NCBI RefSeq assembly: GCF_000152705.1
Contig: NZ_CH672413.1
Coordinates: 1,835,978-1,899,977, forward strand
Length of the DNA: 64,000 nucleotides
Reading direction: 5' to 3'
Origin: Janibacter sp. HTCC2649
Lineage (GTDB): Bacteria; Actinomycetota; Actinomycetes; Actinomycetales; Dermatophilaceae
Below the pieces are notes generated by a model that saw nothing but the letters and a program-made list of their open reading frames with translations, searched no databases and had not been told where the DNA came from. Positions 39,477 to 48,530 of this stretch are shown piece after piece (within the stretch, counting starts at the first letter, position 1; every line of letters begins with the position of its first letter). Made by a program: the position numbers and the translations under genes.

Positions 39477-40370
39477 TCAGGCGGAGGTCGCGACCCCAGC
39501 CATCAACTCGTCCAGGACACCGAGCATCTCCAACGCCGAGCCGGCTGGATCGGTCACCGGAGCCTGCACGGCCCGCACCACACCCGCCGGATCCACAACG
39601 AGCGTCACGCGCTTGAGCCGGTCGACCCCACCCGCACGGAACGTCGGCAGCCGCAGCGCCCCCGCCAGCGACACGTCCTCGTCCGACAACAACACGTAGG
39701 GCAACGACGCGTGCTCGGCAAACGCCGCCTGCTGATCCGGCCGCTGCGTACTCACCCCGTGCACCACGACACCGCGAGCCGCAAACGCGTCGTGCTGGGC
39801 GGCATACGCCATCGCTTCGACGGTGCACCCAGCGGCACCCGGGATCTCACCCCAACCGGGCGAATAGCCCTGTGCCGCAGGGGCCCAGGCACCCGGCATA
39901 CAGAAGAGAACGGTCCACGAACCAGACGACAACGCGACGCGTATGCCGTCGTGCCCGGTCAGAGTGATCGGTGGCAGTGCGTGCCCCACGAGGTCGCCGA
40001 CGCGGCGCGACTCGGCCGAGTCGGCGGTGATGCCTGCGCTCACTGACCCGTCGCCGAGGACGTGGCGGGCGCCCCAGTCCTGGAGGGCGACGAGCACGGG
40101 GAGCAGGCCTTCGCCCTTGGGCGTGAGGACGTAGTCGTGGCGCGGCGGTCGCTCCGAGTAGGCGCGTTTGTCGAGCACTCCGTCGGCGACGAGACCGGCG
40201 AGCCGCTCGGTGAGGGCGCGGCGGCTGATGCCGAGCTCGCGCTGAAGGGCATCGAAGCGAGTCACTCCCCCGGCGACGTCACGAACGATGAGGAAGGTCC
40301 ACCAGTCCCCGAGCACGCCGAGCGACTGGGCGATGCCGCAGTCCTCGTCGGCCAGGTCCTCTCGTCTCAT
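39477..40370 (-). CDS. HxlR-type regulator fused to a peroxiredoxin-like domain
   Basis: A 297-residue two-domain protein. Residues 1-108 are an HxlR winged helix: a cysteine at position 11 ahead of LGVLGDWWTFLIVRDV, recognition region LGISRRALTERLAGL and the wing RPPRHDYVLTPKG. Residues 124-290 have a peroxiredoxin/redoxin fold with Cys157 (LFCMPG) and Cys182 (IPGAAGCTVEA), the latter in the place of the peroxidatic cysteine. The fusion suggests a redox sensor that reports oxidation straight to its DNA-binding half. It is divergent from an MFS gene with a long palindrome between. The sensing role is inference. Confidence 0.85.
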   Translation of the reverse strand: MRREDLADEDCGIAQSLGVLGDWWTFLIVRDVAGGVTRFDALQRELGISRRALTERLAGLVADGVLDKRAYSERPPRHDYVLTPKGEGLLPVLVALQDWGARHVLGDGSVSAGITADSAESRRVGDLVGHALPPITLTGHDGIRVALSSGSWTVLFCMPGAWAPAAQGYSPGWGEIPGAAGCTVEAMAYAAQHDAFAARGVVVHGVSTQRPDQQAAFAEHASLPYVLLSDEDVSLAGALRLPTFRAGGVDRLKRVTLVVDPAGVVRAVQAPVTDPAGSALEMLGVLDELMAGVATSA

Positions 40371-40373
40371 GGT

Positions 40374-40409
40374 GTGAGTATAGTCCGTTTCAATATGGAA
40401 CTTACTCAC
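40374..40409. promoter_or_regulatory. 36-bp palindromic operator between the HxlR fusion and MFS genes
   Basis: GTGAGTA (40374-40380) mirrors TACTCAC (40403-40409), and the inner TCC (40384-40386) mirrors GGA (40397-40399), all about one centre. It occupies most of the 54-base gap between the divergent starts. TATAGT at 40379-40384 could be the -10 box of the MFS gene, so binding here would block transcription. Confidence 0.65.
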
Positions 40410-40424
40410 TCTGGAGGACGCACG

Positions 40425-41705
40425 ATGACTGGGGATGCACGCTCGTTCTGGACCTACTGGAGCGCGAGCGCCTCGAGCAACCTGGGGTCCGCGGTCGGAG
40501 CGATCGCCCTGCCGCTCACCGCGCTCAAGGTCCTTGATGCCACGCCGTTGCAGATGGGCCTCATCGCCGCGGCCTCGTACGCCGCGTGGCTCGTGATCGG
40601 ACTTCCGGCCGGTGCGCTCGTGGCCCGCCTCCCCCTGCGCGGCACCCAGGTGACGATGGACCTGGCCCGCGCACTGGCGGTCGCGTCGGTGCCGATCGCG
40701 TGGTGGTCGGGTCACCTCACGATCACCCAGCTCGTCGTCGTGGCGCTGGTCATCAGCTTCGCCAACGTGATGTTCGACGTCGCGAACTCGACCTTCCTGC
40801 CGATCGTCGTGCCGCGCGAGCAGCTGCACGAGCGCAACAGCCTCATGTCCGCGACCCACGCCTCGACCCAGCTCGGCGGCCCGTCGATCGGCGGGCTCGC
40901 CATCCAGGCCTTCGGCGCGGTGCCGACGCTGCTCGTGGATGCCGTGAGCTACGTCGTGTCCGCGGCACTCCTGCGGAGCCTGCCCTCGCGCCCGGCCGTT
41001 GCCGATGCCTCCGAGGACCGGCCGCCGATGCGCCAGATGATCGGCGAGGGGTGGCGCTACGTCACGCGCCACCCGGTCATGGCGCCGTGCATGTGGTCGG
41101 CCACGGCGATCAACTTCGTCTGCGGCGCGCAGCTGGCGCTGTTCGCGCTGTACCTCGTGCGCGATCTTGACACTCCCGCAGCCTTCGTCGGGTTCCTCTT
41201 GGCGGCCGAGGGCGTGGGGTCACTCATCGGGGCGGCCTTGTCGCCGCGCGTGGTCCGCAGGCTCGGGTCGGCGCGGGCGTGTGTGGCGTCGTCGATCGTG
41301 TCGTTCGTCGGAGGGCTGCTCATCCCGATCGGCAACGGCTGGGTGGCGTGGCTGTTCTTCGCCTTGGGCAATGTCCTCTTCGCCGGCGGGGTGGTCATCT
41401 TCAGCACCGCGACCCGGACCTATCGCCAGCAGGCGAGCCCGCCGGAGATGTTGTCGCGCGTCATGGCAACCGTGCGGTTCGTGTCCTGGGGAGCCATCCC
41501 GGTCGGCGGGCTGGTCGCTGGCCTCGTCGCGACCTGGGTGGGTGCACGGTGGGCCCTGGTCATCTTTGCCGCGGTCGGCGTCATCGACGTTGCGATCGTG
41601 CTCCTGAGCCGCATCGGCACGCTGCGCGACCTGACGGACCTTGACGAGACCGACTCGCCCGCCCCACTCAACGCGAACGCAGACGCTCCTCGTAGCGCTC
41701 AGTGA
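40425..41705 (+). CDS. MFS exporter
   Basis: A 426-residue, twelve-helix MFS protein of the exporter group related to macrolide/siderophore efflux proteins (start ARSFWTYWSASASSNLGSAV; loop ARLPLRGTQV). The ATG at 40425 has a GGAGG eight bases upstream; an ATG at 40395 would lie inside the operator. Probably repressed by the divergent HxlR-peroxiredoxin protein and released under oxidant or drug stress. Its last 38 bases overlap the convergent marR-type gene. Confidence 0.8.
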   Translation: MTGDARSFWTYWSASASSNLGSAVGAIALPLTALKVLDATPLQMGLIAAASYAAWLVIGLPAGALVARLPLRGTQVTMDLARALAVASVPIAWWSGHLTITQLVVVALVISFANVMFDVANSTFLPIVVPREQLHERNSLMSATHASTQLGGPSIGGLAIQAFGAVPTLLVDAVSYVVSAALLRSLPSRPAVADASEDRPPMRQMIGEGWRYVTRHPVMAPCMWSATAINFVCGAQLALFALYLVRDLDTPAAFVGFLLAAEGVGSLIGAALSPRVVRRLGSARACVASSIVSFVGGLLIPIGNGWVAWLFFALGNVLFAGGVVIFSTATRTYRQQASPPEMLSRVMATVRFVSWGAIPVGGLVAGLVATWVGARWALVIFAAVGVIDVAIVLLSRIGTLRDLTDLDETDSPAPLNANADAPRSAQ

Positions 41706-42129
41706 TCTCGCGGACAGCGGTGAGGTGCTTCATGAGCAACTCGAGTTCAGCCGTCGTGCATCCCTCGAGCAGCGGCATGCCCTCGATGACCATCGGCTCA
41801 TAGAGCTTCCAGGTCTGCTCCTGCCCCTCCTGCGTCATCTCGACGAGGACGCGCCGACGGTCCGCCGGGTCGGCCGTGCGTCGCACGAATCCCTTGCGCT
41901 CCAACCGGTCGATCATCGACGTCGTGGCCGCGGGAGTCAGGCCCACCCGGCGGGCGAGCTCGCTCGCTGACCGCGGCTGGTCGACGAGCCAGTCGAGACA
42001 ACGCAGATCCGCCGGACCCACTCCAAGAGCGCGCCCGACCTCGTCATCGAGGGCCTGCGTGGCGCGCTGGTAGGCCTGCGTGGCAGCGCCCACGTCAGCG
42101 ATGAGTTGACGGCGTGTGACCTTCGGCAT
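41668..42129 (-). CDS. MarR-family transcriptional regulator
   Basis: A 153-residue winged-helix regulator: recognition helix region ASELARRVGLTPAATTSMID, wing DPADRRRVLVEMT. It is divergent from the FAD monooxygenase gene with repeated elements in the 80-base gap, so it most likely represses that gene and itself. Its 3' end overlaps the MFS gene by 38 bases. Confidence 0.85.
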   Translation of the reverse strand: MPKVTRRQLIADVGAATQAYQRATQALDDEVGRALGVGPADLRCLDWLVDQPRSASELARRVGLTPAATTSMIDRLERKGFVRRTADPADRRRVLVEMTQEGQEQTWKLYEPMVIEGMPLLEGCTTAELELLMKHLTAVREITERYEERLRSR

Positions 42130-42137
42130 TATCTTTC

Positions 42138-42184
42138 GATTCTCGAACTATCAGATTCTCGAATAGTCGCATCTGTCGAATAGT
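42138..42184. promoter_or_regulatory. repeated operator-like motifs between marR-type and monooxygenase genes
   Basis: GATTCTCGAA occurs at 42138-42147 and 42154-42163 (16 bp apart), and TCGAATAGT at 42159-42167 and 42176-42184 (17 bp apart). ACTAT/ATAGT also form a small inverted pair. The A+T-rich gap stands out from its surroundings and is the natural site for the MarR protein. Confidence 0.55.
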
Positions 42185-42209
42185 ACTGAGTTCTCACGAA
42201 AGGATAGCC

Positions 42210-43409
42210 ATGAAGGCAATCGTCGTCGGAGCCGGCGTGGCCGGCCCACTCACGGCCATGGCCCTCCAGCGGGCAGGCATCGAAGCCGTTGTCGTCGAGC
42301 GACACGGCCCTCCAGACCCCCGGTCCGGTTCGTGGTTCTCGTTCTCCCCCAACGGTCTCGACGCGATGGATGCGGTCGGTGTCCTCGACCTCGCCAAGGG
42401 CCTCGGCAGCCCGACCCTCCGCAATGTCCTCGTCGGTGCGACCGGTCGCGAGCTCGGCGCCCTGCCCCTGGGCGCTCCGCTCGCCGATGGCACTCCCGCG
42501 CTGACGATGAAGCGCTCCGAGCTCACCGCCGCCCTGGTCCACGAGGCGGTGCGCCGTGGCATCACCTTCCGGTGGAACGCCGGCCTCATCGACGCCCGAC
42601 GAGACGGGGACGAGGTCCACGCGACCCTCGCCGACGGCACGACCCTCACCGGCGACCTGCTCATTGGCACCGATGGCGTCCACTCGCCCACTCGTTGCCT
42701 CATCGATCCGGCAGCACCGGCTGCGCGCTACGTCGGGCTCACCAACTTTGGTGGCGTCATGCCCGGGGGCGCTGCCGTGCTCGACGGCGTGGATGCCGTG
42801 ACGGAGCAGTGGCGCATGGTCTTCGGCAAGCGCGCGTTCTTCGGCCATCACGTCCACCCCAACGGTGACGTCGTCTGGTTCGTCAACGTGCCGGAACCCG
42901 CCATCTCCCCCGAGGAGCGCGCTCGCACCACCGACGACCAGTGGCGCCAGAAGCTCATCACTCTCATGGACGGCGACACCGGACCCGCCACGCGCATCAT
43001 CGAAGGAGGCGTCCTCGAGCTCACCGGAGACAACACCCATGACCTCGGGCACGTACCCACCTGGCATCGCGATCGGATGATCGTCATCGGGGACGCCGCT
43101 CATGCCCCAGCGCCGTCCAGTGGTCAGGGTGCGTCGATGGCCGCTGAGGATGCCGTAGTCCTGGCCCAGTGCCTGCGCGACCTGCCCGACGTCGACTCGG
43201 CGTTCGCGGCCTACGAGTCCCGCCGGCGCGCGCGGGTCGAGAAGATCGTGAAGACCGGCGCCCGCAGCAGCAGCACCAAGTCACCGGGCGCGTTCCAGCA
43301 GGTCATGCTGCGCGCGATCTTCAAGTACGCCGTGACGCCGAAGAACACGGCCTGGATGTACGACCACCGGCTCCATTGGGAGGAGCGTCAGGCAACCAAC
43401 TCGGCGTGA
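42210..43409 (+). CDS. FAD-dependent monooxygenase (PHBH fold)
   Basis: A 399-residue class A flavoprotein hydroxylase. The dinucleotide motif is VVGAGVAGPLTAMALQRAG; the DG motif is IGTDGVHSPTR; the GD motif is IVIGDAAHAPAPSSGQGAS. Such enzymes hydroxylate aromatic or polyketide compounds with NAD(P)H and O2, sometimes giving drug resistance. Control by the divergent MarR protein fits a detoxification role; the substrate is unknown. The last 22 bases overlap the convergent HNH gene. Confidence 0.85.
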   Translation: MKAIVVGAGVAGPLTAMALQRAGIEAVVVERHGPPDPRSGSWFSFSPNGLDAMDAVGVLDLAKGLGSPTLRNVLVGATGRELGALPLGAPLADGTPALTMKRSELTAALVHEAVRRGITFRWNAGLIDARRDGDEVHATLADGTTLTGDLLIGTDGVHSPTRCLIDPAAPAARYVGLTNFGGVMPGGAAVLDGVDAVTEQWRMVFGKRAFFGHHVHPNGDVVWFVNVPEPAISPEERARTTDDQWRQKLITLMDGDTGPATRIIEGGVLELTGDNTHDLGHVPTWHRDRMIVIGDAAHAPAPSSGQGASMAAEDAVVLAQCLRDLPDVDSAFAAYESRRRARVEKIVKTGARSSSTKSPGAFQQVMLRAIFKYAVTPKNTAWMYDHRLHWEERQATNSA

Positions 43410-44917
43410 AGGTAGAACCAGTCGTCTGGCGGGTCCGGAATCCATCCGCCCCAGGGGTCCTCTGGCAGGGGTAGGTCTTGGAGGTGGACGTCGTCCATCC
43501 ACTCGTCGGGTATGCGTTCGGGCGACGACCAGCCCTCACCCAGGATGGGCGGTGCGGTGGAGTCGTGGACTCGACCTGTCGGGGTTTGGATGCGTATGCC
43601 GTGTGGTCTCGTTCCGTCGAGCCCGGTCGACCGCACGGTGAAGTACCAGCCGACCTCTTCCTTGATCTGGTTGTGGCGTTTGCAGAGGCCTCCGGCGTTG
43701 GCTCCCGTCGTGGTGCCGCCGTCGTGGACGGGGTGGACGTGGTCGGCTTCGATGGCTGGGGCGTCGCACCACGGGACCCGGCAGGTGGGGTCGCGCAGTT
43801 GCAGGAACTTCCGTAGCCCGCCGTGGAAGCGGCGTCGGGTGGAGTCGAGGGCGACGAGGTCACGCCCGCTTGGGTCGGTGAACAGCCGACGCAGCCACAC
43901 GAACGCACCGTCGTCGCGAGCCGCACCAGCGTCGTCGCCGCCCGTCGACGCGTCCTTGGCGGCGGTCCGGTGGTTCAAAAGGTCGGCGATGTGGGCGCGA
44001 GCCGCTTCGCCAGAGATCGGGCCCCAGCCGGGGATGACGGCCACGTCATCGGCCGGGGCCTGACCGCCGAACGCTGCCGGGAGCAACACCTTGTCGGTCA
44101 TGACGAGGTTGACCTCGACGGGCTGCGGCTGATCCTTCGCCCGACCTGACAACAGCTCCAGTGCGCGGTCGGCCAGCCAGGCGCCCTTGCCTCGGCTGTC
44201 GGCCTCTGCTGCGGCGGCCGCCCACGCCTGGGGGGACAGGGTGGGGTCGATGATGTGACGTCGCTTCTCTTCAGCGGTCAGGGCGACGTGGGCACCGATG
44301 ACGTCCTTCATCGGACCCAGGATCGACAACCACGCCATCCCATCCACCGCGGGCCGAACGCTCATGCGGCGGGAGGCGACCGCGCGACGGTTCCGCTCAG
44401 CCAACGACTCCGCGTCCAATGCGGCACCGGCACGCCGGGCTGCACCGGCCAGGGCTTTGTCACCCAGTGAGGTCATGGTTGGGGCCAACTGCTTGTCGAC
44501 CTCGGCGCGGTGCTCCGCGCTCAGGCACGCGGTTTCGCGCACCAGGATCCCCGCCCGACGTTCACTGAGCTCACCACTGGTCAGCGCGGCCATCGTTTCG
44601 GGCATCTCCTTGACGAGAGCCTTGGCGACACCGACGTGCTGATCCGCCAGCGTCGGCGAGCACTTCCGCGCCAGCGCGATGTCGGCCCGGACACTGCGCG
44701 AGTCCTCACCCAATGTTTCGCGATCCACCACAGCGGCGGCGGTCAGACGCGCTTGCGCAGCGGCCGCGGCACCCTTCAACGCCTCGAGTGCGGACACTGC
44801 CGCGATCCGCTCCGGCTCGGTCAATCCCTCGGGATCGACGCCACTCAAAGAGGACAGGAAGGAGCAGACCTGAACCTCAGGCCCTGCGAGTGATGGTGTC
44901 CCCTCCATGCTCCTCAT
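43388..44917 (-). CDS. DUF222/13E12-family HNH endonuclease
   Basis: A 509-residue protein of the repeated 13E12 family. The N-terminal 380 residues are the helical DUF222 region (LTEPERIAAVSALEALKGAA; LSERRAGILVRETACLS). The C-terminal HNH nuclease shows CRVPWCDAPAIEADHVHPV and GLCKRHNQIKEE, with the HNH residues and zinc-type cysteines intact. ATG 44917 is favoured by AGGT upstream; ATG 44908 is possible. The family is multi-copy in actinobacteria, with no settled role. Confidence 0.85.
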   Translation of the reverse strand: MRSMEGTPSLAGPEVQVCSFLSSLSGVDPEGLTEPERIAAVSALEALKGAAAAAQARLTAAAVVDRETLGEDSRSVRADIALARKCSPTLADQHVGVAKALVKEMPETMAALTSGELSERRAGILVRETACLSAEHRAEVDKQLAPTMTSLGDKALAGAARRAGAALDAESLAERNRRAVASRRMSVRPAVDGMAWLSILGPMKDVIGAHVALTAEEKRRHIIDPTLSPQAWAAAAAEADSRGKGAWLADRALELLSGRAKDQPQPVEVNLVMTDKVLLPAAFGGQAPADDVAVIPGWGPISGEAARAHIADLLNHRTAAKDASTGGDDAGAARDDGAFVWLRRLFTDPSGRDLVALDSTRRRFHGGLRKFLQLRDPTCRVPWCDAPAIEADHVHPVHDGGTTTGANAGGLCKRHNQIKEEVGWYFTVRSTGLDGTRPHGIRIQTPTGRVHDSTAPPILGEGWSSPERIPDEWMDDVHLQDLPLPEDPWGGWIPDPPDDWFYLHAELVA

Positions 44918-45130
44918 CGTACACCTGTTCGCCGACACTCGGCAGGTTATCCACACTCCAATTCGCCTGCAGCACAGCGGAACTCGTCATCTTTCAGCGT
45001 CCGCAAACATGGCTGAACCGGCCACTCGCCCCACGACTGGCCACCCACACAAAGAGTCCACCAGAAGCCTCTGACACCCGCCGACGGAACGGCCCGCGAG
45101 ACAGGTGACCACACGGCATACGCTGAAGGT

Positions 45131-46549
45131 ATGGCGACCCACCACGACCTGATCATCATCGGCACCGGGTCGGGCAACTCGCTCGTCACACCAGAGCTCG
45201 AAGGCCTCGACATCGCGATCGTCGAGGAGGGGAAGTTCGGTGGCACCTGCCTCAACGTCGGCTGCATCCCGACCAAGATGCTCGTGCTGCCCGCCGACCG
45301 AGTCATCGAGTCGCGCGAGGCCGAGCGCCTCGGCGTGACGTTCAGCCGAGACGTCAGCGTCGACTGGCCGGCCATCCGCGACCGGATCTTCACCGATCGC
45401 ATCGACCAGATCGCCGCGGGTGGTGAGCGCTACCGGCGCAGCCAGGGCAACGTGACCGTGTATGCCGCGACTGCGCGTTTTGTCGGCGAACGTCGCCTTG
45501 CGCTGTCGACCGGCGAGGAGATCACCGCCGATCGTGTCGTCGTCGCCGCTGGTTCGCGCGCCGACCTGCTCGACCTCGACGGGCTCGACCGCGTCGACCC
45601 GGACCGCGGAGTTCACACGAGCGACACCGTCATGCGGATGGACGAGCTGCCGCGACGGATGGCGATCGTCGGCGGCGGGTTCGTGGCGTGCGAGTTCGCC
45701 CATGTCTTCAGTGCCCTGGGAGTCGAGGTCACCCAGATCCAGCGGTCGGGGGCGCTGCTTCGGGCCGAGGACGCCGAGATCTCGCGGCGCTACACCGAGT
45801 TGGCTCGGGGACGGCACGACGTGCGACTCGAGACAGTCGTGTCGTCGGCGACTCGCTCCGACGCCGGCACCTGGACACTCGGGCTCAAGGGCCTCGACGG
45901 CGACACCGACGTCGAGGTGGACGCGGTGCTCATCGCCGTGGGCCGCACGCCCAACGGCGCACGCCTCGAGGTCGAAGCCGGTGGCATCGACGTCGACGCC
46001 CGCGGGGTGGTCGTCGTCGACGCGCAGCAGCACACGTCGGCCGAGGGTGTCTGGGCCCTCGGCGACGTCGCGAACTCCTGGCAGCTCAAGCACGTCGCCA
46101 ACCACGAGGCGCGGGTCGTCGCGCACAACCTCGCCGTCGACGCCGGGCGCTTGGCCGGGGAGCCGATCGAGGCCGACCACCGGTTCGTGCCGCACGCCGT
46201 CTTCGGGCATCCGCAGATCGCGGCCTTCGGGCCGACCAGGGCCGAGCTCGACGAGGCCGGGACGCCCTATGTCAGCAAGACGCAGTCGTTCGGTGACACG
46301 GCCTACGGGTGGGCCCTCGAGGACACGACCGGCATCCTCACGGTCTACGCCGACCCGACGACCGGGCTCATCCACAGCGCCCACTGCCTCGGGCCGAACG
46401 CCTCGACCCTCATCCAGCCACTCATCCAGGCCGCGTCGTTCGGGCAGAACGCGCACGAGGTCGCGCGCGGTCAGTACTGGATTCACCCCGCCCTCGCCGA
46501 GGTCGTCGAGAACGCCCTGCTCGGCCTTGAGCTTGAGCCCGAGAACTGA
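45131..46549 (+). CDS. mtr: mycothione reductase
   Basis: A 472-residue FAD disulfide reductase that uses NADPH to reduce mycothione to mycothiol, the main thiol of actinobacteria. The redox-active cysteines are C40 and C45 in GGTCLNVGCIPTK; the NADPH-binding segment is IVGGGFVACEFAHVFSALG; the C-terminal catalytic histidine is in YWIHPALAEVVENAL. Overall likeness to Mtr, rather than lipoamide dehydrogenase or mercuric reductase, rests on the short SLVTPELEGLDIAIVEEG start. An octamer copy lies 10 bases upstream. Confidence 0.88.
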   Translation: MATHHDLIIIGTGSGNSLVTPELEGLDIAIVEEGKFGGTCLNVGCIPTKMLVLPADRVIESREAERLGVTFSRDVSVDWPAIRDRIFTDRIDQIAAGGERYRRSQGNVTVYAATARFVGERRLALSTGEEITADRVVVAAGSRADLLDLDGLDRVDPDRGVHTSDTVMRMDELPRRMAIVGGGFVACEFAHVFSALGVEVTQIQRSGALLRAEDAEISRRYTELARGRHDVRLETVVSSATRSDAGTWTLGLKGLDGDTDVEVDAVLIAVGRTPNGARLEVEAGGIDVDARGVVVVDAQQHTSAEGVWALGDVANSWQLKHVANHEARVVAHNLAVDAGRLAGEPIEADHRFVPHAVFGHPQIAAFGPTRAELDEAGTPYVSKTQSFGDTAYGWALEDTTGILTVYADPTTGLIHSAHCLGPNASTLIQPLIQAASFGQNAHEVARGQYWIHPALAEVVENALLGLELEPEN

Positions 46550-46552
46550 CGA

Positions 46553-47188
46553 ATGGTCTCCACGACAGCGATCCTCGGCGTAGCGCTCCTCGCGCTCGGC
46601 CTGGTGCTCACCCCCGGCCCCAACATGGTCTACCTCGCCTCACGCTCGATCTCCCAAGGGCGCGCGGCTGGCCTGGTCTCGCTCGCCGGCGTGGCACTTG
46701 GCTTCCTCTGCTACCTCGTGGCTGCCGCCTGCGGACTGTCGGCGCTCTTCGCACAGGTGCCGGCGGCATACACCGTCGTGAAGCTGGCGGGCGCCGCCTA
46801 TCTCGCCCACCTCGCCTGGGGAATGCTTCGCCCGGGCGGCGCCTCGCCGTTCGATGCGCGTGAGCTCGCGCCGCACTCGCGCCCCCGGCTCTTCACGATG
46901 GGGCTGATGACGAACCTGCTCAACCCCAAGATCGCGCTCCTGTATGCCGCGCTGATTCCACAGTTCATCTCCCCTGCGGCAGGTTCGACGTTCACGCAGT
47001 TCGTCCAGCTGGGCGCGGTGCAGATCGCCATCGCCGTTGGGGTCAACGGGCTCATCGTGCTGGGCGCGGCCAAGGTGTCCGGCTACCTGCGTGAGCACCC
47101 ACGGACGATGCGGGCGCAGCGGTTCCTGAGTGGCACGGTGCTCGGCGCGTTCGCCGCGAAGATGGCCCTGAGTCACCGCCCAGCCTGA
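46553..47188 (+). CDS. LysE-family amino acid exporter
   Basis: A 211-residue membrane protein with six helices. LVLTPGPNMVYLASRSISQG near the start and GLMTNLLNPKIALLYAALIP in the middle are typical of LysE/RhtB permeases. It starts three bases after the mtr stop and is probably co-transcribed. The substrate is unknown. Confidence 0.88.
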   Translation: MVSTTAILGVALLALGLVLTPGPNMVYLASRSISQGRAAGLVSLAGVALGFLCYLVAAACGLSALFAQVPAAYTVVKLAGAAYLAHLAWGMLRPGGASPFDARELAPHSRPRLFTMGLMTNLLNPKIALLYAALIPQFISPAAGSTFTQFVQLGAVQIAIAVGVNGLIVLGAAKVSGYLREHPRTMRAQRFLSGTVLGAFAAKMALSHRPA

Positions 47189-47261
47189 CCACCGTCGCAC
47201 GCACCAGGGCAATCTCAGAACTGGTGTGTGACGAATTGACTCGGTGAGTCATGAGCAGGTG

Positions 47262-47849
47262 ATGAACACATCACCGACGGAGCTGGAGCGCCTCGTGGAG
47301 AGGGCGCGCACCGCCGACCCCGATGCGTGGGAGGCGATCTATCGCCGCGCCTACCCGCGACTCTTCGCCTATGCGCGCCGTCGCCTCTCCAGCGATGGCG
47401 CCGCCGAGGACGCCGTGAGCGAGACCATCACGCGCGCCATGCACCGCATCGACGGTTTCGTGTGGGGTGATGTCGGCATCGACGGCTGGCTCTTCGGTAT
47501 CGCCCGCAACGTGGTGCTCGAGACCTATCGGGCAGACGCACGCACGTATGCCGCCGACCCGGCCACGCTTTCGGAGCCGGTTGCCGAGGGGTTGCGTCCG
47601 CACGGTGCGCCGTCGAGTTCCGTCGATCCGGCGGTGCAGGTGGTCGCCATGGTCGAGCACGACATCGTCCGGCGGGCTTTCGCCCGGCTGACTGCCCCCG
47701 AGCAGGAGCTGCTCGAGCTGCGGGTGGTGTCCGGGCTGGGCGCACAGGCGGTCGCAACGCTGACGGGACAGCGGCCGGGCGCGGTGCGCATGGCGCAGAG
47801 CCGGGCCCTGGGGCGGCTGCGCGCGGAGTACGAGGAGTTGAACCGATGA
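47262..47849 (+). CDS. ECF-type RNA polymerase sigma factor
   Basis: About 195 residues with sigma region 2 (WEAIYRRAYPRLFAYARRR; GIDGWLFGIARNVVLE) and region 4 (RLTAPEQELLELRVVSGLGA; RPGAVRMAQSRALGRLR). An in-frame GTG at 47244 is an alternative start. Its stop overlaps the next gene by four bases (ATGA), the usual coupling of an ECF factor to its membrane anti-sigma. It probably drives the operon including the secreted protein at 48531. Confidence 0.88.
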   Translation: MNTSPTELERLVERARTADPDAWEAIYRRAYPRLFAYARRRLSSDGAAEDAVSETITRAMHRIDGFVWGDVGIDGWLFGIARNVVLETYRADARTYAADPATLSEPVAEGLRPHGAPSSSVDPAVQVVAMVEHDIVRRAFARLTAPEQELLELRVVSGLGAQAVATLTGQRPGAVRMAQSRALGRLRAEYEELNR

Positions 47850-48463
47850 CAGATCACCCGAAGGACGACGAGATCAACGACCTGTGGGACCCCCGCGACG
47901 ACGACGACCTGATGGAGGTGGGACGAGCCTTGGGATACGACGACCAGCGAGAGCCGCCGACCGACCGCATTGAGGCCATCCGGAGCGCAGCGGCCCAACT
48001 GCGCGACGAACAAGCAAGTGCCGCAGGCGAATCGCCCGTCACGCGCCTTCCCGGCAACCGACGGACCCTTCTGGTGGGCATCGCGGCGGCGACGGTCGGC
48101 GCCGCCCTCGGTGGCGGGGTCGCGAGCGGAGTCCTGGGAGGCCGCGACGAGGACAAACCAACCGTGCCGACCGAGGCCCTGACCCTCACCGGCGTCCCTG
48201 CTGGCGTGAGCGCCAGCGCCAGACTCATCAACCACACGTGGGGCACCGAGGTGCTGCTCGATGTCCGTGACCTGCCTCCGGGCACCGTCTATCGCGTCGG
48301 TCTGGAGACGACGACGGGCCCGACCGAAGCAGGGTCGTTCCTCTCGGTCGCCGACGTGCTCATGGTCTGCCGCTTCAACGCCGCACCACTACGAGCCGAT
48401 GTGCGGGCCGTGGTCGTCCGCAACCCGAGCAACGAGCAGGTGATGCGCGCCGACCTTACCTGA
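47846..48463 (+). CDS. membrane anti-sigma-like protein
   Basis: A 205-residue protein: about 70 cytoplasmic acidic residues, one membrane helix (TLLVGIAAATVGAALGGGVA) and an external domain with beta-rich segments (LLDVRDLPPGTVYRVGL). The layout, and the overlap with the sigma gene, match RskA-type anti-sigma factors with an external sensor domain. No zinc-binding HxxxCxxC motif is present. Sensing of an extracytoplasmic signal is inference. Confidence 0.7.
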   Translation: MTDHPKDDEINDLWDPRDDDDLMEVGRALGYDDQREPPTDRIEAIRSAAAQLRDEQASAAGESPVTRLPGNRRTLLVGIAAATVGAALGGGVASGVLGGRDEDKPTVPTEALTLTGVPAGVSASARLINHTWGTEVLLDVRDLPPGTVYRVGLETTTGPTEAGSFLSVADVLMVCRFNAAPLRADVRAVVVRNPSNEQVMRADLT

Positions 48464-48480
48464 CCCGCTCGCACCACTCA

Positions 48481-48507
48481 ATCCATGCCATCCATGCCAT
48501 CCATGCA
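48481..48507. repeat. 9-bp tandem repeat ATCCATGCC x3
   Basis: Three head-to-tail copies of ATCCATGCC (the last ending in A) lie 24 bases before the DUF4394 gene start, upstream of its AGGAGA ribosome-binding site. Confidence 0.75.
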
Positions 48508-48530
48508 GCCTCAGACACAGGAGACCCATC

